Source: Phreatobacter stygius (GTDB lineage Bacteria > Pseudomonadota > Alphaproteobacteria > Rhizobiales > Phreatobacteraceae). Taken from it: 64,000 nucleotides of DNA. The notes under the pieces are model-generated. The model did no database searches and had not been told where the DNA came from. It saw only the letters and a program-made list of their open reading frames with translations. Position numbers and translations under genes: made by a program. The stretch spans positions 5,717,001-5,781,000 of the forward strand of contig NZ_CP039690.1 of the NCBI RefSeq assembly GCF_005144885.1. The letters run 5' to 3'. Of the stretch, positions 49,838 to 58,273 are shown one piece after another (positions within the stretch are counted from its first letter, which is position 1; the number at the start of each line of letters is the position of its first letter).

Positions 49838-51907
49838 ATGGGGCTCGGGCAGGCGGAAAGCGTGGCGGAACAGTTCGCACGACAGGCGGGCGGGGCGCCA
49901 TTGTCGGTCAACTTGCTCGGCGGTTGCTCGCTCACGTTCGGCGATCGACCGGTCGACGTGCGCGGGCGGAAAGCCAAGGCCTGCATGGCCTATCTGGCCC
50001 TGCATCACGGCCAGTCGATGTCGCGGGAACGCCTCGTCGGGCTGTTCTGGAGCGAATCCGGCGAGGAGAAGGCCCGTGCCTCGCTAAGGCAGACCATCCG
50101 GGAATTGCGCGACGCCTTCGAGGCGGTCGGCTTCAAGGGCTTTAATGCCGAGAGACTGGGGCTGGAGATCCAGGGGGCCGAGGTCAAGGTCGATACCGTC
50201 GATCTGTTTCGGAGCCTCGAGGCGGGCGTTATCCCGGGTTCCCTGCTCGAGCAGCAAAGATTGGCAGAATCCGTGCTCGCCGGCTATGAGGAGCTCGATC
50301 CGAGCTTCCGCATCTGGCTCCTGGCCTATCGGCAGACCAGCACCGACCGGCTTATCCGCAATCTCGAAGCCATGATGGACGGCGCTGTCCCGCCCCGAAT
50401 GGCGCGGGACGCCGCGCAGGCCCTGTTGAACCTCGATCCGACCCATGAAGTCGCCTGCCGTCATCTGATCCGCGCCAAGGCTGATGCCGGCGACACTGCC
50501 GGCGCGCTGAAGATCTACAAGACGCTGTGGGATCTCCTGGAGACCGACTACGACACCGAGCCGGCGGCCGAGACCCAGGCGCTGGTGGTCAGCATCAAGC
50601 TCGGCGACGACTTGGCTCCCGTCCACGCGCCAGCTGAGCCGGCCAACCCGCCGACGACGGCCGAGCGGCCGCAGATCGCGGTGCCGCAGGTGCGCATGAT
50701 CGAACTCGCCGAGTTGCAGACCGACCGGCTCCTGTGCTTCCGCCATGAATTGCTGGCCTGCCTGGTGCGATTCAGGGAATGGCAGATCGTCGATCACGGC
50801 GAGATGCAACGCGTGGCCCCCGCACCCGGCGCGGACAGGCGCGGCGACAGCGGCTGCTATATTGTGGAATCCTCGGCCTATGGCAGCCAGACCGGTACCC
50901 ATCTGGTGCTGACGCTGCGGGATTTCGTCAACTCGAGCTATGTCTGGAGTGAGCGCTTCGACCTTTCGGTCGCCAATTGGTTCGACGTCCAGCGCGAGAT
51001 CGCGCGCCGGATCGCGGCGGCGCTCAGGATCAACATCTCCGCCGAGCGCATCACCCGGCTCGCTCGCCGCCCCAACCTGACGGTGGCGCTGCATGACCGG
51101 TGGGTGCAGGGCCAGGCCCTGTTCAACGGCTATCGAGCCGACGAGTTCGGTCAGGCCGAGGCGATCTTCCGCAGCATAACCGAGCGCGACGACGGCTTCT
51201 CGCCGGCCTTCTCGAGCCTGGCGCAACTGAAGAACAGCCGGCATCTTGCCGCGCCCGGCAAATGGCGCTCGTCCGACACGGAAGCGGAATCGCTCGTCTT
51301 TGCCCAGCGGGCCGCGCAGATCGACCCGATCGATTCCCGTGCGCAATTGTGCCTCGCCTGGTCGCAGGCCATGGCCGGCATGTATGACGCGGCCCATCCG
51401 AGCTTCCATTCGGCGGTGGCGCTCAATGACGGCGATCCCTGGACACTGACCTCGGCCGCCCATGGCCTGGCCTTTCTCGGCGACATGGACCAGGCGCAAC
51501 TCCTGGAGCGGCAGATGCTCGGCCTCGTTCAGATGCCGTCGCGAACCCAATGGGCCTACCTGGTCGGCACGCGCTTCCTGCACGGCGACTATGCCGGCAG
51601 CCTGGAAGCCGCCGGGGCCGCGCAGGACATCATCTCGAACCTGCCGGGATGGAAGGCCGCGACGCTCCATCATCTTGGCCGGCACGATGAGGCCAGGGCC
51701 GAAATGCGGCGCTTTCTGACGCTGATCCGGAACAACTGGCACGGCACGGAAGCATCCGGCGACGAAGCGATTATCCGCTGGTTCCTGCACAATTTTCCCA
51801 TCCACCGCCGGAGCGATTGGGAGCGCCTGCGCGACGGCGTCCATGGGGCAGGCGCGCCCTTCGTTCATCACGAAGAGCGTCGCCCCGTTCACATTGCCCT
51901 CGGTTGA
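49838..51907 (+). CDS. SARP/BTAD-like transcriptional regulator with TPR-like C-terminal region
   Basis: A 689-residue cytosolic protein. Residues about 22-110 form a winged helix of the OmpR/SARP type (LSVNLLGGCSLTFGDRPVDVRGRKAKACMAYLALHHGQSMSRERLVGLFW), followed by a bacterial transcriptional activation domain (about 115-265, with DPTHEVACRHLIRAKADAGDTAGALKIYKTLWDLLE). The C-terminal half has an adenylate-cyclase-associated TolB/TPR-like pattern (SSYVWSERFDLSVANWFDVQREIARRIAAAL, then helical repeats such as AAQIDPIDSRAQLCLAWSQAMAG). This architecture is common for CadC/SARP-like regulators in alphaproteobacteria. It may control the flanking YcaO, peroxidase and M91 genes. Confidence 0.85.
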   Translation: MGLGQAESVAEQFARQAGGAPLSVNLLGGCSLTFGDRPVDVRGRKAKACMAYLALHHGQSMSRERLVGLFWSESGEEKARASLRQTIRELRDAFEAVGFKGFNAERLGLEIQGAEVKVDTVDLFRSLEAGVIPGSLLEQQRLAESVLAGYEELDPSFRIWLLAYRQTSTDRLIRNLEAMMDGAVPPRMARDAAQALLNLDPTHEVACRHLIRAKADAGDTAGALKIYKTLWDLLETDYDTEPAAETQALVVSIKLGDDLAPVHAPAEPANPPTTAERPQIAVPQVRMIELAELQTDRLLCFRHELLACLVRFREWQIVDHGEMQRVAPAPGADRRGDSGCYIVESSAYGSQTGTHLVLTLRDFVNSSYVWSERFDLSVANWFDVQREIARRIAAALRINISAERITRLARRPNLTVALHDRWVQGQALFNGYRADEFGQAEAIFRSITERDDGFSPAFSSLAQLKNSRHLAAPGKWRSSDTEAESLVFAQRAAQIDPIDSRAQLCLAWSQAMAGMYDAAHPSFHSAVALNDGDPWTLTSAAHGLAFLGDMDQAQLLERQMLGLVQMPSRTQWAYLVGTRFLHGDYAGSLEAAGAAQDIISNLPGWKAATLHHLGRHDEARAEMRRFLTLIRNNWHGTEASGDEAIIRWFLHNFPIHRRSDWERLRDGVHGAGAPFVHHEERRPVHIALG

Positions 51908-51935
51908 GGGTGGAGGTGCCCTCGCACCACGGAGC

Positions 51936-51991
51936 AATGCTCACCCGCCAATGCTCACCCGCCAATGCTCACCCGCCAATGCTCACCCGCA
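51936..51991. repeat. 14-bp tandem repeat between convergent genes
   Basis: Four copies of AATGCTCACCCGCC (the last ends in A) at 51936, 51950, 51964 and 51978. The fourth copy contains the stop codon of the 147-residue minus-strand gene, so the repeats extend from its 3' end toward the BTAD gene stop. Confidence 0.93.
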
Positions 51992-52426
51992 TTGAGCGAT
52001 CGTATAGTCGCCGATCCGCTCGGCATGGGTCCGCCAGTAGTCGTTGATCGATTCTGGCGCGCCGGCAAAAAAATCGACGGAGTAGAAGGCCGGCAAAGGA
52101 TAGTAGAAGCCCGGCATGTCGATCTGCTTTTCCGTGTCCTCGAGCATTTTGCGCATGGGCAGACGGATCACCAGTTCCTCGGGCGTCGACTGCACGAATG
52201 TGATCCGCTTCATCGAGCCGTCGAAGGAGGCCAGCCATTCGTCGACGGCGAGCTGCGTGGTCGCTCCGGAATGGACCAGCATGCCGGTGAACTCGGCGAT
52301 GGTCTTGGGAATCGGCAAGAACCTGCCCGGCTTGTCGAGCCGGTTCTCGCCGGTCGCCCAGGTCTTCACCAGAAGGCCCAGCGCTTCGTAATTGGTGATC
52401 TTCAATCGTTTGATCGGCACGGCCAA
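51983..52426 (-). CDS. Protein of unknown function encoded with the haem peroxidase
   Basis: A 147-residue soluble protein with no signal or helix pair: RLKITNYEALGLLVKTWATGENRL, GRFLPIPKTIAEFTGMLVHSG, RITFVQSTPEELVIRLPMRKMLED and GFYYPLPAFYSVDFF. I do not recognise the family. It begins with TTG at 52426, supported by GGAAGGGG five bases upstream; a GTG two codons later is the alternative. It follows the peroxidase gene by 51 bp on the same strand, so it is probably co-transcribed and works with it. Confidence 0.72.
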   Translation of the reverse strand: MAVPIKRLKITNYEALGLLVKTWATGENRLDKPGRFLPIPKTIAEFTGMLVHSGATTQLAVDEWLASFDGSMKRITFVQSTPEELVIRLPMRKMLEDTEKQIDMPGFYYPLPAFYSVDFFAGAPESINDYWRTHAERIGDYTIAQCG

Positions 52427-52477
52427 TATCCCCTTCCCGGCGATCTTGGCCCCGCCGCCTGGCCATCAGACGTGAGC

Positions 52478-54406
52478 TTACAGAAACGCCGGTCCCGGCA
52501 GGCGGCCGCCATAGAGCTTCGGGATCGTCGCCAGGAGCTTCGGCATCGTGTCGATTTCTGTCTCGCCGGTCAGCTCCGGCAGCACCGCCAGGGCCTTCGG
52601 GCCGAGTTGGGCGCAGATCGTGTCCTTGATCATCTCGGACAGTCTCTTCGCCGAATCCTCGGCGGGCAGCGTGGCATGGACCAGAGCGCCGTAGATGGTC
52701 TCCGCGACGATGATGGAGCCGAGAAGACCGAGATGCCGGCCTTCACCGCCGCCGCCGCGTCCGCCCCAGGCGGCCTCGAAACGGATGAAGAAGGGCAAGG
52801 GGGGATCGGCGGCAAGCGCGCCGATATCCGGGCTGTCCGGATCGGAATTGTTCCGGCTCAGCCAGGTCCTGACCGCGTCATGGCGGAGCCTCCTGTCGGA
52901 TAGGAGCTCCGATCGCGCCATCAGGCCAGGTGTCGCGCCGCCGAGTCTTTCGATCAGTGGATCGAGGCGCCAGAGCCGCACCAGTCCGGCGCTGATCAGG
53001 TCGCGATAGTCGACGCCGTGTTCACCCTTCGGATGCGGTTTGCCAAACGCCACCGCGTCGGCGAGCGCCGTTGCCGAGCACGGGCCGATGCGTCGGCTGA
53101 AATCGGGGCGGGCAAGATCCTTGAACTCGAAGAAGCGGCTCCAGCTTGCGATCCAGCGGTCATCCGCTGGCAGGTGCGGGGCATTGCCGCCGGAGCTCTG
53201 GCGCATGATATGGGCGAGTTCGAAACCCTCGGTGTTCTCGGCGACACGGCCGTGGCTGAACGAATAGGCGTCCCGCACCATGCTATGGCCGAAGCGAAAC
53301 GCCGCATGGGCGAATTCGAGCGTCGGTCGAAGGTCGCCTGCCGCCATGTCCTTGTCGATGAAGGTCGGATTGGGCCCCTGATAGGCTCGGAGAACCTCGG
53401 GATGGAGGATGCGCGGCAACACATCGTTGCGAATGACATGCCGATAGATCAGTGAGACGATGGTGCGGGCACAGAGGAACCGGTCGAAATCGGCCTCGTC
53501 GGCGCTGTCGGCGTGATCCTTCAGGTCGGTTTTCTCGAGCCGTGCGACAATGCAGTTATGGAGCAGCGAAAAGGCGACCAGAAGCTGCGAGAGATTGGCA
53601 TTCTCGTCGTTGCGCGGGTCGGCGATCAGCGCCTCGGTGCGGCCGAACGGGCAGCCACTGCCGGCGCCTTCCGGCTTGAACATCGGAGCGCCGGCGAAAT
53701 CCGGGAAGGCCGAAACGCGGGCGATGTCGCGATAGGGCGCGACGCCGTCGCCGCGCATCATCATCGGGCCGAGCCGGAGGTAGCGGCGCGGCGACCGGTC
53801 CGGCTCCGCGCGATAGGCGAGCGGGCTCTGCATCGGGCCGCCGCCATAGAGCGTCTCGAGCACCAGGGGCGCGCGCCGCAGATTGCCGTTGGTCGTGAGC
53901 GGATCGCCCGACTCGGAGACGGGCACGCCCGATTCGATCAGATCGTGGGCGATAAGCTGCAGAAAATAGGTGTAACCTGCGGGAATACCAGGGTTTTCCC
54001 ACATCTTCAGGCCGGCGGCGAGTGGCCTGGTCCAGTCCGCTTCGGAGTTCAGGCGACGCGCCAGATGGGCCATCCGCTGTCGGAAGCGTTGCTCGCTGTC
54101 GTGCGATTGCTGCGGCAGTTCACCATCGATCATGGTCAGGTCGGTATTGCGTGGAACGAAGGGGGCCCGCCTGGTGCTCGCCAGGAAATGGCGAAATCCC
54201 GCCACGCCGCCGAGCCGCGGCACCGGCGGGCAGAGGTCGTCGACCGGCGCCAATGTCGCGTCCTCGGCGTCGTGGGCGGCTCGAAATGGGGCTCTGACGG
54301 ATACGCCAGATCCGGGGAACTGGTTCGCCGTGTTGCCTCCCGTATCGAGATCGAGCCGAAGCTTCGGAGCCGAACGGCCCCCACGATAGCCACCATGCCC
54401 CGCCAT
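52478..54406 (-). CDS. Animal-type haem peroxidase family protein
   Basis: A 642-residue protein of the peroxidase-cyclooxygenase superfamily. The distal histidine lies in FLQLIAHDLIE (about 154), the helix ADPRNDENANLSQLLVAFSLLHN (about 262-283) matches the conserved DxRxNE-type block, and the proximal histidine lies in AAFRFGHSMVRDAY (about 374). No signal peptide is present, although many animal homologues are secreted. The substrate is unknown; bacterial members are proposed in defence or oxidative chemistry. GGAGAG precedes the ATG. It is divergent from the M91 gene and followed by the 147-residue gene. Confidence 0.88.
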   Translation of the reverse strand: MAGHGGYRGGRSAPKLRLDLDTGGNTANQFPGSGVSVRAPFRAAHDAEDATLAPVDDLCPPVPRLGGVAGFRHFLASTRRAPFVPRNTDLTMIDGELPQQSHDSEQRFRQRMAHLARRLNSEADWTRPLAAGLKMWENPGIPAGYTYFLQLIAHDLIESGVPVSESGDPLTTNGNLRRAPLVLETLYGGGPMQSPLAYRAEPDRSPRRYLRLGPMMMRGDGVAPYRDIARVSAFPDFAGAPMFKPEGAGSGCPFGRTEALIADPRNDENANLSQLLVAFSLLHNCIVARLEKTDLKDHADSADEADFDRFLCARTIVSLIYRHVIRNDVLPRILHPEVLRAYQGPNPTFIDKDMAAGDLRPTLEFAHAAFRFGHSMVRDAYSFSHGRVAENTEGFELAHIMRQSSGGNAPHLPADDRWIASWSRFFEFKDLARPDFSRRIGPCSATALADAVAFGKPHPKGEHGVDYRDLISAGLVRLWRLDPLIERLGGATPGLMARSELLSDRRLRHDAVRTWLSRNNSDPDSPDIGALAADPPLPFFIRFEAAWGGRGGGGEGRHLGLLGSIIVAETIYGALVHATLPAEDSAKRLSEMIKDTICAQLGPKALAVLPELTGETEIDTMPKLLATIPKLYGGRLPGPAFL

Positions 54407-54875
54407 CGACGCGCTCTCCGCTGGTCAGACGCCACCTTGGGAGAGAATGCAGCAAGGCGCCCGTGAAACCACCGTGAAAGTGGCTGCCGGCCTCGCGCGC
54501 TCGGCTCGAAGAGGCGGAATGCAACCCGCACGGGCCGGCCGGACGGCACGAGCCGTCGGAAGCCGCTTTGGGCCCCTCGTGATGCGGGTCCCGGCACGCT
54601 CCGGGGGCAGGGCTCGACCGGGAACCACCGCAAGCCGGCGCGCAAGACATCGTGTCCTCCTTTGGCGATGCGTCAGCAGGCCTCCAGATAGCGGGCGGCA
54701 TAGGATCATTGTCCTTGCTGGCAATGGTTGTATCGGCCTAGGCTTCGGCGCGTCTTCTCGCCATGTGCGAGCCGGCACAGGCATGGTCAATGCGGCATGG
54801 CATCGTCCGGACCGTCAGGGCTGGCGGCGTCGCCGATCCGACCGCTTCAGACCGGCCCGGCATCGCGAGGGACCC
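54407..54875. other. Divergent intergenic region with a duplicated leader segment
   Basis: This 469-bp gap lies between the peroxidase and M91 genes. At 54637-54688 it carries a 52-bp segment matching 45824-45875 at 46 positions, including AAAGGAGG and an ATG on the minus strand. A minus-strand frame opens from that ATG (54650) but has Arg/Ser-rich, non-protein-like content and runs into the peroxidase gene. It may be a decayed gene start or a copied promoter/leader. Confidence 0.55.
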
Positions 54876-55694
54876 ATGGACCTGCGCTATTACAACACCA
54901 CCATCAATCCGGTCGGGCTGGTGTCTCCGGCGCGCGAAAAATATGTCCGCGACGTCCATGAACACTTGAAGTGGGTCCATCGCACCACGTCCGGCCGGAT
55001 CCTGCTGAACAGTATTCGCCGGCCGAATTTTCCGATCGAAATCCGGCCTCATCCGACGGCGGTGTGCAACGCCGTCGGCGGCTCGGAGCGCAAGCCAGGC
55101 GCGGCGTCGCTGACCGGCGTCATCACCTACACGCCTTTCACCTTTTCGAGCCATGGCTCATGCGCGGTCGACCATGCCATGGAGAAGGCCGGCCGGCTCT
55201 GGGACGAGATCCTGTTCCATGAACTGGTGCATGTGTTCCGGGCCGCGACGGGCAGCTGGAACCAGGCGCCGCAGCTGACATTCGGCATGCGGCAATATGA
55301 CGACAACGAGGAGTTCATCGCCGTCCTTTGCACCAATATCTATGTCTCGGACCGCACCAACAAGATCAAGAGCGGGCTGCGCGCGGGTCACCAGGGCTTT
55401 GGCGCCATGACGCCCCAGGACGCCCGGCGCTTCGGGCTGTTCACCTCGTCCAAGGCTGCCTTCGGCCTGGTCAAGCAGTTCTGCGCGGACAATCCGATCT
55501 TCACCAAGGCGCTCAGCGATAAGCTGGCGGATGTCGAATACAATCCGATCGCCGACTTCTACCGCTATCCGAAACTCTGCGAGCTCCTGTCGACGATTGG
55601 CGGGCTGACCGACAAGGCGAAGATGATCGATGCGCTGGTGGCCGTCGGCATCCCGCGGCCGGTAGCGGCGCAGTTCGTCATGCTCGCGCCCTGA
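54876..55694 (+). CDS. M91-type zinc metallopeptidase (NleD-like effector family)
   Basis: A 272-residue protein with the zinc motif FHELVHVFRAATG (HExxH at 115-119) and a downstream glutamate in YDDNEEFIAVLCTNIYVSDR (about 145), the likely third ligand. The preceding LLNSIRRPNFPIEIRPHP and GVITYTPFTF blocks fit Peptidase_M91, whose best-known member is the type III effector NleD that cuts host JNK/p38. No signal peptide is seen. Related domains also occur in polymorphic toxins. GAGGG precedes ATG 54876; the longer in-frame extension upstream is unsupported. No secretion system is in the window. Confidence 0.82.
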   Translation: MDLRYYNTTINPVGLVSPAREKYVRDVHEHLKWVHRTTSGRILLNSIRRPNFPIEIRPHPTAVCNAVGGSERKPGAASLTGVITYTPFTFSSHGSCAVDHAMEKAGRLWDEILFHELVHVFRAATGSWNQAPQLTFGMRQYDDNEEFIAVLCTNIYVSDRTNKIKSGLRAGHQGFGAMTPQDARRFGLFTSSKAAFGLVKQFCADNPIFTKALSDKLADVEYNPIADFYRYPKLCELLSTIGGLTDKAKMIDALVAVGIPRPVAAQFVMLAP

Positions 55695-55739
55695 CGTTTC
55701 GCAGCGCCAGTGGCGGCCGCTGAGGCCCTCTGGTGGTGC

Positions 55740-56075
55740 TCAGCCGCCTGCGCCGGCAAGCGCTTCCACGCGACCGAGATCGGCGGATGCGATCTCGTTC
55801 AGCAGGCGAAGCTGTTCGGCGGCCGAAAGGCCGGGGCTCTTGGCGGCGGCCTCGACCAGCCGGGTCAGGCGCACCAGCGCATGGTCGGCGATCGCGACAT
55901 CCATCGGCATGTCCTCATAGGTCATGACGAAACGGGCCGAAAGCTGGGCGAAGAGCTGGAACAGCGCGGCCTGGTCGGCGCAGGCAGCGGCGAGCCGCAG
56001 GGTCCTCTTCTGGAATTCGATATAGGTGCCGATGCCGGTGTTCTGGAGCTTCAGCCAGGCGAGCAGGTCATTCAT
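55740..56075 (-). CDS. Small helical protein of unknown function
   Basis: A 111-residue, probably all-helical protein (DLLAWLKLQNTGIGTYIEFQKRTLRLAAACADQAALFQLFAQLSARF; HALVRLTRLVEAAAKS). No signal, metal site or known motif is visible. ATG 56075 is preferred because protein-like sequence starts there; upstream in-frame codons are low-complexity. It lies 118 bp after the OPRT gene on the same strand and may end that operon. Function unknown. Confidence 0.6.
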   Translation of the reverse strand: MNDLLAWLKLQNTGIGTYIEFQKRTLRLAAACADQAALFQLFAQLSARFVMTYEDMPMDVAIADHALVRLTRLVEAAAKSPGLSAAEQLRLLNEIASADLGRVEALAGAGG

Positions 56076-56193
56076 GATGCCGTGTCCTGAGTGGAAAAAT
56101 GGCCGGGAACCCTGTTCCGCTGACGTTGCAGGGCGATGAAAATGGGGTGGGCGATGGCTTTCGCAACATGCGCGGCCGTTGCCGGGCTCGAGG

Positions 56194-56910
56194 TCAGGAG
56201 CTTTCTCGTCGGACCGGCTGGCGCGCGCCCGGCGCGGAGCGGCCGCCATGGCGGGTCGACCAGGCGATCGGATCGGCCAGGAACCGTTCGATTTCTCGCC
56301 GGTCCTCGGCGGCCAGCCACTCGCCCCGGTCGGCGCGCAGGACGTCGTCCCAGCCTGCCAGGGCGTGCAGCGTCAGTCCGTCCTGGGCGAGCCGTTCGGC
56401 GGCGCCCGGAAAGACCTGATGGTAAAAAATGGTCAGGACCTGCGTGACCGTGGCACCTGCCGCCCGCAAGCCCCGGGCAAAGGCGACCTTGCTCGCGGCA
56501 TCGGTGGTCAGGTCGTCCATCAGCAGCACCTCGAGACCGTCGACCGGGCCGCCCTCGACCTGGGCGTTGTGGCCGATGCCGAGCGGCCGCTTGCGGACAT
56601 AGCGCAGCGGCAGCTCCAGCCGGTCGGCGAGCCAGGCGGCAAAGGCGATGCCGGCGGTCTCGGCGCCGGCAATCGCCTCGATCCGGCCAGGCGCCAGGCG
56701 CTGCGCGATCGCCGCCGCGGCGAGCGCGGTTGCGGTCTGGCGCCATGACGGCTGGCCGATCAGCAGCCGGCAGTCGACATAGACCGGGCTTGCCCAGCCG
56801 GCCGCCAGCACGAAGGGCTGGCCGCGGCTCACCTGCACGGCGCCGGCTTCCAGCAGCAGCCGGGCGGTCGCTTCGCCAATAGCATCAGGCGCTGTTTTGC
56901 CGGCACTCAT
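56194..56910 (-). CDS. Orotate phosphoribosyltransferase-like protein
   Basis: A 238-residue type I phosphoribosyltransferase. FVLAAGWASPVYVDCR is the OPRT opening motif, AIAGAETAGIAFAAWLADRL and LPLRYVRKRPLGIGHNAQVEGG carry the flexible loop lysine/arginine positions, and VLLMDDLTTDAASKVAFARGL is the PRPP motif. It would convert orotate and PRPP to orotidylate. Its place after dihydroorotate-dehydrogenase and carbamoylase genes suggests salvage of orotate rather than the housekeeping pyrE, but it could be the sole copy. ATG 56910 follows GAGGACAGG. Confidence 0.88.
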   Translation of the reverse strand: MSAGKTAPDAIGEATARLLLEAGAVQVSRGQPFVLAAGWASPVYVDCRLLIGQPSWRQTATALAAAAIAQRLAPGRIEAIAGAETAGIAFAAWLADRLELPLRYVRKRPLGIGHNAQVEGGPVDGLEVLLMDDLTTDAASKVAFARGLRAAGATVTQVLTIFYHQVFPGAAERLAQDGLTLHALAGWDDVLRADRGEWLAAEDRREIERFLADPIAWSTRHGGRSAPGARQPVRRESS

Positions 56911-56971
56911 GACCTGTCCTCGCCTCCGTGCGGAAACTGCCGTCCGCCCCGCGGCAAAACGATGGCCGGGG

Positions 56972-58273
56972 TCATGACATGGCCTCGGTGAGCGCATGCC
57001 GCATCACCGCGACGCCGGCCAGGAAATCGTCGATCGCCATGGCTTCATGCGGGTTGTGCGAGCCGTGCTCGTTGCGCACGAAGATCATGGCGCTCGGCAC
57101 GCCGGCATTGGCGAAGACGGCTGCGTCATGGCCGGCCCCGCTCGGGATCGGCTCATCCGGCAGGCCGAGCGCCCGGGCCGCGGCGCGCAGCCGTTCGATC
57201 CAGCCTTCGTCCATGGCGGCCGGCGCCGATTCCATCAGGCGATCGAGGCGGAATTCGACACCGCGTTCCTCGCCGATGCCTCGGCATTCCGAGACGAACA
57301 GGTCGTAGAAGGCGTCCAGCGTTTCGCGGTTCTGGCTGCGGATCTCGAAACTGAACCGGACCAGGCCCGGAATGCGGGCAATGGCATGTTCGGCGGCATC
57401 GGTGCCGACAATGCCCGAGGTCACCACCAGATCGCGGCCGCGTTCCAGCAATGTGCGCCAGTGCCGATCGAGATGGGTGATCAGCTCGGCGCAGGCAAAG
57501 ACCGCGTCGCGGCGCAGCCAGCGCGGCACCGCACCGGAATGGCCGGCTTCGCCGACACATTCCACCACCCGATGGCGCAGATTGCCGCGAATGCCGGTAA
57601 CGATGCCGACCGGCAGGCCGCGCGCCACCAGCACCGGCCCCTGTTCGATGTGAAGTTCGAGCCAGCCGGCGATACGTGCGGCGTCGATCAGCGGCTCGCC
57701 GCGCGCGATCCTCGCCATGTCGGCGCCGACATCGCGCATCGCGTCGGCGAGCGGCCGGCCGTTGACCGCATGCGGCGCCTTCAGGTCTTCGGGCGTCAAC
57801 CGGCCGAACAATGCGCTCGAGCCCATATAGGCCCGGCCGAACCAGGCGCTCTCCTCGCCGCGCAGGCAGAACAGCTTCAGCGTGCGGCGCGGCCGGATGC
57901 CATCGGCGCGCCAGCCGGCCAGCACGGCGAGGCCGGCGACACAGCCGGCGGCGCCGTCGAAATTGCCGCCCTGGGGCACGGAATCGAGATGCGACCCGCA
58001 GGCGAGAAAGGGCAGGTCCGGTTCGCGGCCTTCGAGCGTCACGACCAGATTGGCGCCGGCGTCGCGTTCGGTCGCGAGGCCAAGGGCACGGGCTTTCGCC
58101 TCGATGATGTCGAGCGCCAGGCTTTCGCCCGCTCCGAAGCTCTCCCTGCTGATACCGACGCCGTCGCCGGTGGCGGCGGCGAGCTCGGCGAAGAGCTGTT
58201 CCGCGAGGCGCCGGTCGCGCTCCCCGGCAAGCGCGCGCGGCGTCTCGGTCGTCTTGGCGAGGACTGACGTCAT
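56972..58273 (-). CDS. N-carbamoyl-amino-acid amidohydrolase (hydantoinase/carbamoylase M20 family)
   Basis: A 433-residue dinuclear zinc amidase. FLACGSHLDSVPQGGNFDGAAGC gives the first metal ligands, LFCLRGEESAWFG the acidic pair, LELHIEQGPVL a further ligand, GEAGHSGAVPRWLRRDAV the dimerisation-domain substrate loop, and IPSGAGHDAAVFA the late motif. Family members cleave N-carbamoyl-L-amino acids, beta-ureidopropionate or allantoate. Beside dihydroorotate dehydrogenase genes, N-carbamoyl-aspartate is a reasonable substrate. ATG 58273 overlaps the stop of the PyrD-like gene (ATGA). Confidence 0.92.
   Translation of the reverse strand: MTSVLAKTTETPRALAGERDRRLAEQLFAELAAATGDGVGISRESFGAGESLALDIIEAKARALGLATERDAGANLVVTLEGREPDLPFLACGSHLDSVPQGGNFDGAAGCVAGLAVLAGWRADGIRPRRTLKLFCLRGEESAWFGRAYMGSSALFGRLTPEDLKAPHAVNGRPLADAMRDVGADMARIARGEPLIDAARIAGWLELHIEQGPVLVARGLPVGIVTGIRGNLRHRVVECVGEAGHSGAVPRWLRRDAVFACAELITHLDRHWRTLLERGRDLVVTSGIVGTDAAEHAIARIPGLVRFSFEIRSQNRETLDAFYDLFVSECRGIGEERGVEFRLDRLMESAPAAMDEGWIERLRAAARALGLPDEPIPSGAGHDAAVFANAGVPSAMIFVRNEHGSHNPHEAMAIDDFLAGVAVMRHALTEAMS

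Noticed and set aside
51936-51991. CRISPR or iteron-type origin
   Set aside because: Only four contiguous 14-bp units, no spacers, no replication gene nearby.
54120-54650. Minus-strand frame opened by the copied ribosome site at 54650
   Set aside because: Its composition is not protein-like and it runs into the haem peroxidase gene in another frame; kept only as a leader-duplication finding.
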